Positions 26,001-39,210 are shown, numbered from the stretch's first letter. The stretch is 64,000 nt of DNA from Oreocharis arfaki (GCA_013398015.1 VZRR01002172.1:124001-188000), one strand, 5' to 3'. Translations and numbers: made by a program. The notes: generated by a model from the letters alone, not told the origin.

Positions 26001-29000
26001 AGAAAACATCATGAGCCCATGTCAGCTGTGGGAAAATGGTGTGGAAGACAAAGCAGTCTCTCATTATTCTTGTACTTCATCCCTATGGACATGCTTTGCT
26101 ACATGGGCCTACACCTGGTCCCTGCATATGGACCACCACTGGAGAATTCTTGCTGTTTTCATCAGCTTAGAAACGCTCAGTAGGACCCAGCCTTCCCTAC
26201 TGCTGCCTCTTCCAACCCACAGCAAGCTCTCCGTACGATGTGGGAGGCAGAGCTGTGTGGGTCACGTACAGGGATCTGTTATTCCAGGTCCCACAGCAGT
26301 GACTATTGAGGTGTAGCTGACATTCTTGCCTCTATGCCAAGGAGCCTCTTTGCTTAGTTTCAGCAAAAGGTAAGGAAGGTCAGCAGCCTCAGAGGAGTTG
26401 CAACAGCATTGCCTGGTCTGGCTGCACCAAGAGGGGTTCAGACAGAGAGCCATAAGGAAAAGGAGGGCTGGGATAGGGCAAGGGAGAAGAATTTGTCAAT
26501 AAAACAGCAGATACTTGAGAGAGAAGGCAACTAAAATTGCTTTTCTTTTTCTGGCTAGATGGAGCTTGTACAGATGGAGACCATACTGCTCCTAGACAAG
26601 GACCAATGATACTTTGGACAGCACAAAATGACCACAGCCAATTGAAGTGTTCAGCTGCCAAAGTCACACCTGAAAACATGCTGCTATCTGGGCAAAGTAA
26701 GAAAAAGTGCTTTCTGCACTGCCTCTCTCACTGCTTGCCTCAGTTTTAGCCTTGGAAGACACCCAGTGCTTTAAGGACCTAGGCAGATGGGGTAGAACTG
26801 ATCCAAATAAATCAATTAAGAGGTCCGCATCTGAGCTACTTGGATTAGACTCTCTCTTGAATTATTAACGGACATCATACAATTCATCATGCACTAAAAT
26901 AGAGAGCTAAAATAGGACAGGTGAGTCATGCCTAAAAATAGATAATCACTTCCATTAACTAATAAGGGAAGCCTGGAGTGCTCTGTTCAGCTGCAAATGT
27001 ATCTACATCATGGGTGTCTGAGGTGGAGAGAAGTGAATCCTATCCTAGGTTATTGTCAGTAGCAGGAACAACTCCTTTTCCAAGAGCCTGCAAATCCACT
27101 GGGACAAATACTTGTGCTGTGCTTTGCTGCCTTTCTCTGGCTGCCTCCCCCTAATTGAGTGCAAAGCCCAGCCAAGGGCATGACAGCCAAGGCTGAGATA
27201 CACGGCAGAGCTCCCTTCTCTTTTGAGGTACGTTTCAGCTGTATGCCTCTCCTGGAGATCAGAGCTACTTTTCTAAAAGCCAAGGCTTTTAGACTTGGCT
27301 CCACACCTGCAACAGTGCAGAAGAGCTAAGTGCCACGTGTCAGATGAGTGGCCATGGAACACAGTGCTCCTGTTGTTCCTGCCAGCCCCCTCCTGCCATA
27401 ATCAAGGGTCAGTCCCACAGTAAGCTCCCAAAACTAACACTTCATTGTGATCCTGCGAAGCAGGAGAGAGGAGCTGTAGGAATAGAGATGGTTGCCTTGT
27501 GATTATCTTCAAGGTAGGTGCTGAAGAAGAGAGAGAGTCCCAGTGTGTCAGGCCAGGTGGTTTAAAGACAAAACTGCCTGGTGGTGACCTGGAGGGATCT
27601 TTATTGGCAGGAAAGCCACCTTTGGGGCTGAGAAGCAAATTGTGCTCTCAAAGAAATGCTCTTATAACAGAAGAGAAAAGACTTAACCTTGCAGGGCCTG
27701 AAAAAATAATTGGGAAGACTTGCATGAATTTGAAAGCTTCATTTATCCATGTCACTATGCCACCTCCAGAGAGGCTGTGGTGGGAAACCGAGCTGCCAGA
27801 AAAGAATGGGAAAATAGTTTGGACCGCACAGCCTAATCCAGAAATCATTCCTGACTTCTGTTTCAATTCCAAAATTAGCAGGGTTTCTTTACATCAAATC
27901 TCCCACATCCCTCTAATATCACAGCATTTTTCTCATGATCACCGCTCCTCCATGACCACATTGGTACTAGTATCTGTTTTCACCAAGGGAGATAATGACT
28001 CCCCAGGTGAAGACACAGTGAGTGCTACTGAAAAAGCCCTTAGTTCATTGTTAGGTTTGCCCAGACAAAATCCTTTTCCTCAGGGAGAAGATGGATGATA
28101 TTCTCGCTGTGTATTAAGATTTTTATCTGGAGTTACTATGAAGAATTAGCTTTCCTCCTCAGCATGCCCAGACAACTAGTTGTCAGTAAACATCTATGGC
28201 TACTGTGTGTCTTCTTTGCCCACATTTCCCTTTTCCAGCTCCCAGCCTCTGGACCATTGCTATCACCCAAGATAACCAATCCTTCACTGACAATGTCCCA
28301 GAGCAGAGCTGCACTCATCCTAGTAAATCTTGATGCTGGCCAGCAATCCTCTGCTACCATGCAGTAACGAGGGAACAACTGTTTAAACTCACTGTTTATG
28401 CATCTAAAGGACCTCTGGGCACTATTGCAGATCCACTTTTAAGTACCTGTTTGTACAGATAGAGAATATAAAGAATTTAGTCAAAGAGACTTCGGAGTCA
28501 TCAGTAACTTGACATTGCAAAAATGTAAGCCTTCTGGGTGACTATCCCAATGAGTGCTGTGCAGATTCTTGGTAATTAGTCTTACAAACACCATCATTAA
28601 ACTTTAAACTAATATAAAGAAAATGTGCAACTGAGCATGCTAATAATAACACAAGCCAGTTTGTTATACTGAATGTCTCCATAAAGATATTCTTTGTAAC
28701 ACCTTTGGCACAGCTGGGACCTTGCATAATTAAATTTGATTTCACCTTCTTACAACTCTAAGCATAACTGGAGATTTCTAATTAGTTACAATTATTCTTT
28801 TAGAAATGTGTTTCTATTTAGTATAATCTTGTATTCTTCTAGCCAAATGCCATATGTATTTATTATTATTATCTCCTACTGACAGCTTTTTAACTGAGAC
28901 ACTTTGACCGAGATAAAGAACTATATGCCTCCCAACCACCACTCTATGTGTGGCATCTGTTTTGGGTGGTAAAATAATTTACTAAGTGAAAAATAGCAGT

Positions 29001-32000
29001 TTATCGAGATAAGATAATTTTCCATTCTACTATTTTAAGTAGAGATAAAAATGCAGACTGATTATCTTCTAAATCTAACATTTCCACACCCCACCCCACC
29101 AAAAAGCTGCTAATAAAGTGGCCTCATTAATGAGACTTCCTTACCCAATTGTGTTTCCCTTCTGCCTAAAACAGCAGACTAGTAAGCTGCAGTTCCCTCT
29201 CAATGTCTACAATAGCTGCCTAGCTGGCATGCTCAGGAGCACTCCTTGTACCACTCAGTGGGAGACCCAAGACCAGGAAACTCTGTGTCCAAGAAACCCA
29301 CCCCAGTAGCAGTAAAATATGGTCTAGCATAGGGACAGCCCCTAGTGGTCTCTGTCGGTGCAAAACAACCCATGCTCCTATGCTACCTGTGCTCTGAAGC
29401 CATGTGGTGCCAATTACAAGAGCAATTAAGCAAAAAATGCCTGTTGTCGGCACAGTTGTGCCCCAAGCCGAAAAAGCCCAGATGTGTTCTCTCACAGAGT
29501 TCATTCAAGCAAGAGGCAGAGGTTGAATTACCAGCTAAAATGGAAACAGACAAAAAGTGATAAATTGGAGAACAAACCACTGGAACTTATTTACTTCTTG
29601 AGGAATTAATGAACCCCATGAGCTCATAGGTTGCAAAGCAAATTAAATAAATGTCTTTCCCTTTTAAAATCTGGGGAATTACAGCAAGTGGAATTGACTT
29701 TATGCTTGTCTTCCCTCTAATTCACTACAGGTAGCAATCCGGTGAAATACAGAAGGGAAATGGCAAGACAAATCTATATCAAAATGAAAACAACATTAAA
29801 TGAAGGAGTTGAAGCAGGTCAAGGAATAGTGCATAACTTTAAAAATTACATAATTTATTTTGTCATACTTACTATTTCCTTACTTTATATTCACAGATGT
29901 AGGCCACAGTATGCCTTAGGAGCTGATTCTATCACACGAGACTTTGAAAAGATCGACCAGCAAGTTAAAAGTAAATAAAGTTAGAAAAGCATTTATACTT
30001 ACCACATATACTGCAGGGTCTCAATGCTTTCTAGGGCAGTGCTGTATCTAACTTAGTTTGCAGTTTTCTCATCACCAAGCATTCAGAAATTCTATATGTA
30101 ACATGTACATCATGTTACTAAAATAAATAATGAGTTTACTTTACTTACTTGCAGATTTTGATGCATACAGGTTGTTTATTCTCCATGTTTTCCACATTGC
30201 TTTTTCTGGACAGGAGCCTTAGAAATTTACTTTGGGGGTAGGGGAGAAAGAAGCTAAAGTTTGAGGTTACAGTGTTTCAAGAAGCATACCAAGCCCTTCC
30301 CCCCAGCATTTTTAGGTTAATGACACAATTGTAGTGCTTGGCAATAATACTAACAACAAAATGGGTTTTTGTAGGCTTAGTCTCAGATTCAGTCTCTTTT
30401 CTCCAGAAATATACCTGACAAAATTGGTTTAAACAATTCAAACGGTTAAAATATTGAAACTTTGAGTCTACCATGATACTTCTGGACGCTGACACCTGAA
30501 AGACAACCTGTATTAAAATTAAGACTGTACTAAAATCTGTAAAATTTTGATTTCTAAAACGAACAAAATAATTTTTTATTTATAAAGCTATTTTGGTACC
30601 AAAAATGACTTGTTTATGGAATATAGCAGGATCCAGCTCACACAATATTAACATGCCAACATCACTTACGATAGATTAAACAGGAGGTTTCACTTTTGGC
30701 ATATAAAGCTGTCTATTCTAGGTCACTGACAGTAACCCTCTGCCATGAAGCAGTAATAAGCTTTATAGTTTAATTAAAATATTACTTTTCCTTTTGTGTA
30801 TTCACGATGATTTCTTATCCTGTTCTCTTATTTGGCACAACTACTTCATTATTGATGTAAAGCAGCAATTTGAAATTTAATGATTAATTTTCATGTAAAT
30901 CTTTCTTGTCTAAATAATTGATGGGAAAGATGAGCAGAGGCGTTTGGAGTCAGCAGTTGTTGTTCCTTCTGCTTCTTCATATCTCTGCAGTAGTAGCCTC
31001 TGTCAAGCCCCCTAGAAAACACACGTTTTGGGGGAGATGGCTTGAATTCCCCAGCCTTGTATCAGTCCAGATGGGGAATTATCTGAGTACAAATCTCTGC
31101 TCTGTCCTCCAAAAGCTGTACCTTCATCCTGCCTTGCATATGGTTAAGTACCTGATTTTGCATAAACCCCTCAATCTTCTGCATCATAGGGAGGCTGCAA
31201 AGCTGCAGATAGCTGATCCTGCAGAAGCCTAATTTGTCCAAATGCCTATCAAAAAATGCTCAAATTTAGGAAAAAGGCCAGACAGCAAAATGCTACTGCC
31301 CTGCAGCATAAACTGTGCTTGACAGTCAGGACTGAGTTGTGCTCTGTTCCTTTGCAAGGATATTTATTTGCTGGATTCACAGATGTTACTTCTGAATATC
31401 CCAAACTACTACCATAGCACTGAAAATACTCCATCTCCATCTTCATCCAAATTCTCCAATCCCTGATTTTCATTATTCAGTAATTCCTATTAACATATAT
31501 GGCACAAGCCTGTAATTAATCCCTGATTGTCCCTTAAACCCCAAGGGAGAAACTATCTGGATCTACCCAGGCATCTCCTGGGAGAAGCACCAAGTCTTTT
31601 CCATGGTTTTAATACAGCTTGCATTATGTGATTTTCACAGCAATTAATATATTAAATAAAATCATAGAATGACCTCCTTTCATAATGTTTAAGTTTTAAA
31701 TTTCATTACAATCTAAAGAAAATACTCTGGAGTAGAAAACAGGTTATTCTGAGAAAGAAATGTCAGCGGCTTCCTCCTACTCTGCCCTGCTAACATTTTA
31801 ATATATAAGTATTCTCTTTAAAAGTTAAATAGAATTGTAAGCTGTAAGAGGGAATAAATGTTATGAAGATAAAAATCTCTATTGCCATTTAAGTGATAAG
31901 TTAAAAAAAGCAACCATCTTTGCATGCTTGGGGGTATTTTTCCCTCAGAAGTCACTTTTTAATCTGATTTAAAGCCAATTAAGTCTGAACATCTAAAATG

Positions 32001-32454
32001 AAGAACAAGTCTTTGAATTTATGTATAACTGATTTAACTAATCACTGTCTTACTGCAGAGCTACTAAGCAAACAAACTATGAAAAATAAAAGTGAAATTA
32101 GATCCAAATCGCAGTCAACCTTGATTTTGTTTTTAAAATAAATAAATGATCATCCTGCACAAAGCCTGGGCCTCTATTTTCTACCAGCCAGTCAAAGCTG
32201 CAGTTATTAGATTTTAAAAATAACAGTGAAAAATTATTTTATAGTTAAAAGTTTTGAACCTCACATTTTGGACAGAAAGCACATGTGTTCCTCGAGAAAT
32301 CCTCCTCCAGACAAACTGAGGACATCGAAGCAACTGGGGAAGTCCAACTCCTTCACCAGCTATCCTGATTTTGCCTGGCCCTGCATTTGCTGCTTGGCTT
32401 CTGCAGTGTCTTACATCCTCTTTGACCAAGCGTGCTGGCTGGCTGCTCTCATGG
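23041..32454. other. Intergenic DNA without recognised genes
   Basis: Contains the longest open frames of the window: 219 codons (24031-24690, minus), 214 codons (25672-26316, plus) and 199 codons (27499-28098, plus). None has a recognisable domain, repeat pattern or splice context, and a few frames of this size are expected by chance in 64 kb of six-frame sequence. No mobile element is recognised. Confidence 0.6.
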
Positions 32455-32700
32455 GAGCTGTCCTTCCATCCCTCAGGCTCTCCTTCCCCCTCGAAGGAGG
32501 CGACGGTCATCGGAGCCCGCCGGACTCGCGGCTCTGGCACAACGGGCATCCCCAGGCTCCTGCCCGCCCCCGGGGTCAGCCAGCACTGTGTCCCGTCCTC
32601 ATCCACGACCGGCTGCGAGCGCTGCAGGGGAGGGCTGCTCTCCTCACTGCGAGGAGAACCCGAAGGACACGTAGGAAATACAACCTTTTCATCCTCCCCT
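32455..32700. other. Isolated CpG-rich patch (orphan CpG island candidate)
   Basis: About 20 CpG dinucleotides occur in roughly 250 bp, in strong contrast to the CpG-poor surroundings. Several frames on both strands stay open through it (plus strand 32226-32786, 186 codons; minus strand 32214-32717, 167 codons), which is expected from the low stop frequency of GC-rich DNA. I recognise no protein, splice structure or promoter motif. Confidence 0.5.
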
Positions 32701-35700
32701 GTGAGCTCCTTCCTCATTTGCCAGCGCTGATGCTGAATGCGAATCAGCTCGGGCTCCAGCAGCCTCAGGCTGCCTTCTTCAGGTAATTAGTCCAGGTGTC
32801 CCATGCTTTACTCTGACTTTCTCGTAAATCGATCAACTTTGGTAACCCACTGATATTTCAGAAGTGTGTCTGAGTCCTGGAAATCTCAGTTCCTACCACA
32901 TCTTATCTGTAAGCTGAAGCAAGATTGTGTTACTGTCATTGTACTGTAGCACGGTGAGTGTTACAGAATTCATAACTGTATAACTACAGGGAAAGGGAGT
33001 AACTTTAAAGCTCCCTGTCATACAATACCTTCCTTTAAAGTTGTTGTCTGCTTCATATGTGGAAGCCCCTGTCTCATCAGTGAGATGCCTCTGGAATACT
33101 GCCAGAGACCATGTGGCTCAATGCCTGATAAGGCAGCTTTCTCGCTGTGGATCACAGGCTCCATAGCTGCAGGCAGAACTCCTCCCAGACAGATTAGTAC
33201 AAATTAACGTGTGCATCCAGCAATCTTGCTGACATTTTTCCTTCCCCTCTCACACACATCCTCCTGACCATTGGAACTGGGGTCACAGAGATTGCATCTA
33301 AAAAAGCACTATGCAGGTGCAGCTAATTTCTGAAATACCTATCAGCTGTCTATCATAGCTCATATCCAGCTGCAAATGCTGTTTGCAACAGCTCAGAAAC
33401 CCTGCAGCTATTCAGCCAGGGCAGTAAGAGCAAAGATGACAAGCTCAAAATGATAGCTCTTAACCCATTGCCTCATTCCTTTCCATGAAATAAAGCTTTT
33501 CCTCCTCCCCTTGTGAACTATGTAACAGATTGCAAAGTTTCCGGAGAGCAAAAAGTGGGAAATCTCACATATGTGCCTTGGAGATAGGTCTTAGGTGTGC
33601 ATATGAGGAAAGAAACTCACTCAGACTATTTATTAAACCCCAGCACAGTTCTGTGCATCCAGCTCGGTGCCGTGGCAACAGGCAGCAGTCGGCTTCTGCT
33701 GTCATTTGTCTGTGCTTTTTCTCAAGGTTTAAGTGAAAGGATCGCTCAGCTAGAGGTCATCTTCCTTTTTTTAATATTTTTTTTGATAGTCCAAATTTTA
33801 CCACAGGTTAAATGTAAAACTTCAGTAATTTTTAAGCCACTTGAAGATTCTCTCATTCAGTCTGTAACATATAAACGTTCCAATTTCTCATCTTGTTTGC
33901 AGTCCCTTCCTAATAACCCTTGACACTGAAGAGGATTAAGCAACAGATGATTTTTGCAAACCATATCATACTTGCCAAGCATTAACTGAATGCCATTAAA
34001 GATCCAAGCACCTCAGTTGGAATTGCAGGTATTTCTCTTCCTGCACACACAGCACTGAAGAGCTCACAGGAGACAGCGGAAATGCAAGAGATTGCAATGC
34101 AAACAAACTCCAGGTTAGCTCCCAATGTTTTGTCAGGGATGGTTTTAGTCCTGCACCTCTCCATCCCAGGAATCAGCCAGCCATAAGAAGTGGGTTTCCT
34201 AAATTACCGTGGTGCACTGTAAGCTGCCCCAGTATCGCCCTTTTACCTGGTATCTTTAGATGTATTGTAGTCCAGTTAGCCAAGGTGTCAGGAGGGAACA
34301 TATTTATGTCCTTCTTTCTTTTAAGAGCGATATATTAGGTGATTCTTTTTCTCCTAAACATTTACAACCAGAAAAATTGAAAGAAAAACATACCATCAAG
34401 AGATTTGAACTATTTCCTCTCTGCTGTGGAAAAGAGTGAATTAGTTAAAAGGTAATAAAAAGTGATGGATTTGTGGGAGAGCAAAATTAGCTGTGATATA
34501 TTTTAAAGTACTTTTGATATATTTATTAAAAGTCAAGATGTGCTTCAAAAGAAATCCCAGTGCACTTTCAAGAAACTGCATGGCTTAAAAAAGATGCACT
34601 TAAGAAATGAATCAACACTTCTTTTTTTCAAATTTGCATTGGGATTTATCAGTGTAGCACCAGTAGTAGGGAAGGTTTTGTTGCAGCATTCTAATTAGCA
34701 CAGATCTTATCTAAGTTTGAGCACTCTTAATTCACAACAATAGAAAGAGATGGGTTTATGTACAAGATATTTTTACAGTATTTAGAATGGAATAGTTTTC
34801 CCCTCCCCTGCCTATATTGCAGTCCCTGTAGAAAATGCAAAGAAAAGAAAATAGGGTGGACACTGCTGATGGCAATGCACCAGTGAGGTGGCATTCATTA
34901 TCTTCTCCCGCATAATTACATTTAGGTATATCACCATTTTAAATATAGCATAAGCAGTCGATTAACTTCTATTTTCCCCTTATAAGCCCATAAACAGACT
35001 AAAGGAAAACAAATGGGGGAGGGAGGGGTGCTGAGGGAGTGAGGCAAGGAAGGAGGAAGGCACAATTTAGGAATCGCCTGAGACTGCAATTGATTAGGAA
35101 AAACAAGGTATGGAAACTCATACACACACAAATACACTCCTGTTATTCAAGGCTCATCACATCTTCCAGAGGACAGTTTAATGGCCACTATCTATCTTGA
35201 CCAGATGAAGTTCCTTTTCTTAATCCCCAGTCCTCTTAAACGTGAATCCACTGCTATTTAAGTTTGTCACAAAATATTTTACTTGCTTTGCCATGGTATT
35301 ACCTAATCAGTGAGTATATTATATCATAATAACTTGTATGTGTTCCCTTTGGCACAGGAGCAGAGGACAGGTAACTCTGCCTTCCTGAGCTAGCTATAAA
35401 CCACGCTATTTAAACACTAATGAAGAAATCATACAAGACAAGAGACCCTGGTCCTCATTCTGGATTAATATCATGGAAAGACAGATCCTTTCTGCTTTAG
35501 CAAACCGAATTTTTTCTCTCCTCTCCCCTCCACTGTTTACTCAGTGCCTTTACAATGCCTGTACCAGGCAGAACAAGCCATTTACCTCTCAGACACAGGA
35601 GCCACATTTGGGGATGCCTTGTGGGGGCTCCCGAGGCTGGGGTGGAGGGGAAGCTGGGCACAGGCACTGCCAGACTAGTTCTCCGGCTATGGAACTGCCA

Positions 35701-38399
35701 CTGCTCACCAGACCACGTGGCTCCATGGAACACACCACAGCCTCCAGGAATGTCCACTGGGATAACACTGAGCAACAACTCACAAGCTGGATCAGCATCT
35801 GGCAAGTTTGAGAGTCTAACCTGCAAAAGAGGCAATGATCAAAAACTGAGTTAAATTGACAGTAAAAAACCTATTAGAGTTCCCATGCCTGCCACACTCT
35901 AGGTGCATAAATCATGGCAGGTGTGTGTCACTGACCTGTAAGAAGTCTGTTTCCTTTGAAGAACAACAGCTTGAGTGAAAACTATCTTGTCAAGATATAA
36001 TGGCCTCCCTTTCCCCAGCCCAAACTGAGTAAAGCTATTAAAAGCTACCAGAATATAAAAGGCAAAATATTTACTGCATGGTTATTTACACATGCTACAT
36101 AGTCACCTTGAATTATAATATCACTCCTGCTTTTAGCTGCATTTTTAACCTTCTAGAATCCTCTTTTCTTCAAGCCAAAAGAGAACAATAAAGAAGCTAG
36201 TATTTCATTGTATGCTCAGAGACTGCTAAAAATTCTGTGATTTCAAGTTCTGCTAACACAGAACATATTCAGTATTTTGCTAAACTACCTGTATGTATTA
36301 AAAGTAAATGGTAAAGCAACAGGGCTCTATCTGTGGTATTAGAATTGTGAACTTTTGGAGTTTTTTGACAGATAGAGAAATTATAAATATCAGCGAATAT
36401 TCCTCAGTGCTTCACTGATGTTCCCCCTGAGCAATTTGTTTACTGCTTCAGGATATTAGACAGCCATATATTTTACTTTTCCTGGTAGTAGCCAATTTGC
36501 AAGAAAGCAAGTAATATAAAAATAGCTATTTACTCAGTAACAAGGAGTACAGTACATTATCACTCAACATTGATGTTGTTAGAGGATAGCAAATCGATAA
36601 TCAGTTCTTATTCTGTAACTTTGTAAACCATCTGCTTCTATCATTGCTAAGCGTGTTCTGCTGCAGCAAAGCTGTTACTGCCATACTAACAAACAATTTG
36701 CTTTATAATGTCTAAAGACAATGTTGTATCAAAAGCCTTCTAATCACCTCACCGTTTAAATAAATGGAGTGGTTGGGTTGTACAGAGATTCTGCAGAGAG
36801 GGATAAATTGTAACTCCCAGCTACACCCTTGCCAGAAAAATATTTTGTTTACCTTTCAAATGCAGAGTTTGTGTTTATATGGTCTATTATGTTATTAGAT
36901 CCCACATGGCAATTTTATTATTACCATTTATCACAAAATTTGAGCAGGCTCAAGATGTGTATCTGAGAGCAATGTGCTCCAGTCTCACTCCAAAGATCTC
37001 TTGCTCTGCTCAGCTGTCTAGAGGTGAGTGGTCAGCTCAGCTGTGTGCCTCAATTCATGACCCAGCATTCCCTGTAGAGGCCCTCAAAGGTACCTACTGC
37101 TTTTCACTAAACATCTATAGACCTCAGTACTCTTTTAAGGTACAGTTTTATTAAACATCTAACATCTGAGAACAACTTGGGAAGAACTGTACTGTCATTG
37201 TAAAGTCTCATGCATCCCATAGAATGCTCAAGAAACATTCTACTGGGGATGAAAGTGGGAATGTGGGGTGCGAAAGGCAGAACTGCAAGCAGTTCACCAA
37301 GCTCCAACCCTCCAGTAATCACTTTTAAGCTGCCACTAGAGCCATTGGTTTCCTCATCGAGTTGGCTGCTCATTAGAAAGAAATGGGCAATGCAGACTCG
37401 GGATCCCAGTCCTGCTCTGTTTTACCCACAGCCCTTTGCTTCTGCAATAAATCTCGTCTTTACAACTCCAGCCAGGAAATGCCATGCTGCTGACTGGCTG
37501 CTCTGCCTTCCTGGCCCCCTGCCCTGGCACAGCCCTACTCTCATGGGGTAGTCACAGCTCCAAGACCCCGGCTCCTGCTCTTGGACATTCTCTCAGGGGC
37601 CAGGATCAGGTTATTTTCTAAATAAAATCGTAAAATGTGGAAGTAGTTTCCAACCTTGTGTGTCCACATTCTAAAGACAAACAATAATATAAAGAAAAGG
37701 AAAAAATTTAATTGTATTTTAGTGTATTGACTCCTCTGGACTCCTTTTCTTTGCTTCCTTGGCTTAGGAGCCTTTCCTATAAATCACTTTCACATTTAGT
37801 GTCACCAGCTTCACAAATTCATTCGTCTTTGCTAAAAGCATCATCGCCTGTGTTGATTTTACCTGGCTCTTCCACCCATGTGTTTTTCCTGCATGTTCCT
37901 CTTCTAATTTAAACTGCCCAATGACATCATATTTTCAACATTAAGTAATATTAGTTTTATTTGCTTGATTTCAGCTTCACTTTTCTCTCATGCAGAAAGC
38001 CAAAGGCATGTTTATAACCTAGATTACTCAGCGATGTTCCATTGCATACTTGATAATTGTTTTCTAGTTCCTGAACTGCTACCACTTCTTTGCATCTGGT
38101 GCCAGCCTGAGCTTAATAAACCATTTATTTTTGCTATAGGCAGTACTCTCACGTCATAAAAAATGCAGAAATCTCATTCTGAAGTTCCTGCTTACTTGAC
38201 ATGTTTATTTTCTTTTTGGTTCTTTCCCTTCCATTTGCAAGCTTTGACTTAAATCTTTTGCTTCGATTACTAAACATCACCCTACATATATAGAAAATTT
38301 CATTAACCAGGATCTTTTTTACAATTCTGCAATTGTAAAAGCTGCAATTTTTGACCACCTCTGAACTGAGAGGCTTCATTGAAGCGCAGTAGTGGGTTG
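32701..38399. other. Intergenic DNA without recognised genes
   Basis: AT-rich unique sequence. Open frames stay at or below 113 codons without similarity that I recognise. It ends at the CpG island promoter block. Confidence 0.6.
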
Positions 38400-38560
38400 G
38401 AGCTGAGTTGATTGACGTGTGTTTTGGCCAATTGCGCTTTTCCGAATTTGCATGTTTAAGCGTTGTAGAAGAGTGGGAAGTGCGAGTTGTCCCAGCTCTC
38501 CCGCGGGGCAGCGGGGGGGGGGAGGTGGGGAGGAATGGGCCCCGGGCTCCGTCTCTTAGA
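38400..38560 (+). promoter_or_regulatory. CpG-island promoter-like block with CRE-like, CCAAT and octamer sites
   Basis: Within 41 bp there is TGACGTGT (38413-38420, CRE half-site type), CCAAT (38428-38432) and ATTTGCAT (38446-38453, the octamer in one orientation). These are followed at once by a sharp rise in GC and CpG content, including a G-run block (38505-38532) able to form a G-quadruplex. There is no TATA box. The order and spacing resemble a compact vertebrate housekeeping or cell-cycle promoter. The sites are read directly; promoter function is inferred. Confidence 0.5.
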
Positions 38561-38564
38561 GCGG

Positions 38565-38789
38565 ATCCGGGCCTCTCCCCCTCCTCGGCGCCTGTGAGGA
38601 GACGCTGCGGGAGAGCCGTCCCAGAGCCGCGGGAAGCTGCGAAACGACCATGAGCTGCAGCATAGCCAAGACCATCCAGCATGGCTTCTGGAGACTGCGG
38701 GACTTCCCTTCTACCCGCCCCCGCCCCCGCCCCCGCTCCGCGCCGATCTTGCGGGAGCAAACAGATCTGGTCTGTCTGCTAGTGCCAGT
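38565..38789. repeat. Left copy of a redundant CpG-island segment
   Basis: This 225-bp segment is repeated at 38791-39003. The only difference I see is two extra CCCCCG hexamers here (the GC-rich tract around 38717-38740). The two copies are separated by a single N. Confidence 0.9.
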
Positions 38790-38790
38790 N
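38790..38790. other. Single-N assembly join
   Basis: One N sits exactly between the end of one copy and the start of the other copy of the duplicated CpG-island segment, which marks a contig join. Confidence 0.9.
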
Positions 38791-39003
38791 ATCCGGGCCT
38801 CTCCCCCTCCTCGGCGCCTGTGAGGAGACGCTGCGGGAGAGCCGTCCCAGAGCCGCGGGAAGCTGCGAAACGACCATGAGCTGCAGCATAGCCAAGACCA
38901 TCCAGCATGGCTTCTGGAGACTGCGGGACTTCCCTTCTACCCGCCCCCGCTCCGCGCCGATCTTGCGGGAGCAAACAGATCTGGTCTGTCTGCTAGTGCC
39001 AGT
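38791..39003. repeat. Right copy of a redundant CpG-island segment
   Basis: This 213-bp segment starts ATCCGGGCC immediately after the N and ends GTGCCAGT. It equals the left copy minus 12 bp of the CCCCCG tract. It is most simply explained as overlapping contig ends or two haplotypes joined in assembly. Confidence 0.9.
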
Positions 39004-39058
39004 TCAGAAACCACGTTTAAGCAGAAGAAAAAAAACTCCTTTTTCCTCAAAATATTAG
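38876..39058 (+). CDS. Candidate small single-exon gene, 60-residue product of unknown function
   Basis: The frame opens at an ATG in good context (GACCATGA, A at -3) and runs 60 codons from MSCSIAKTIQHGFW to SSKY. It is Arg/Lys-rich with a mostly basic second half; the N-terminal part could form an amphipathic basic helix. It lies inside a CpG island, downstream of a promoter-like cluster, and is followed by AATAAA with a GT-rich tract about 150 bp on, so it could be a complete intronless unit. I do not recognise the protein. The same ATG and the first part of the frame occur again at 38650 in the redundant left copy, where an N interrupts it. It could equally be the 5' part of a noncoding RNA. 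Confidence 0.3.
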   Translation: MSCSIAKTIQHGFWRLRDFPSTRPRSAPILREQTDLVCLLVPVQKPRLSRRKKTPFSSKY

Positions 39059-39210
39059 GGAGACTTTTAAAACCTGCATTGCTAACCACAATCTCATGTT
39101 GTGTCATCCTTTGTGCAAGTTTCGTAAATGGAGGGGTGTGTTGGAAGAGAGGGGAGTGTGTTTTATTGCTGTAATTTCTATAATTTCTTTTTATCTTTAG
39201 TTCTGTTAGT

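Noticed and set aside
25672..26316. 214-codon open frame on the plus strand
   Set aside because: The composition shows no family signature, and no promoter-like sequence or poly(A) site fits it. Treated as chance.
27499..28098. 199-codon open frame on the plus strand
   Set aside because: No motif recognised, ordinary intergenic composition, and an overlapping minus frame is open as well.
30918..31232. 104-codon frame with a signal-peptide-like start (hydrophobic LLFLLLL core)
   Set aside because: A T/C-rich stretch easily yields Leu runs. No cysteine pattern or family similarity follows, and no exon context is visible. Worth only a conservation check.
38149..38760. 203-codon minus-strand frame through the CpG island
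   Set aside because: Its GC-rich half is open in several frames because of composition and its AT-rich half runs back through the promoter-like block. The plus strand has the better set of signals.
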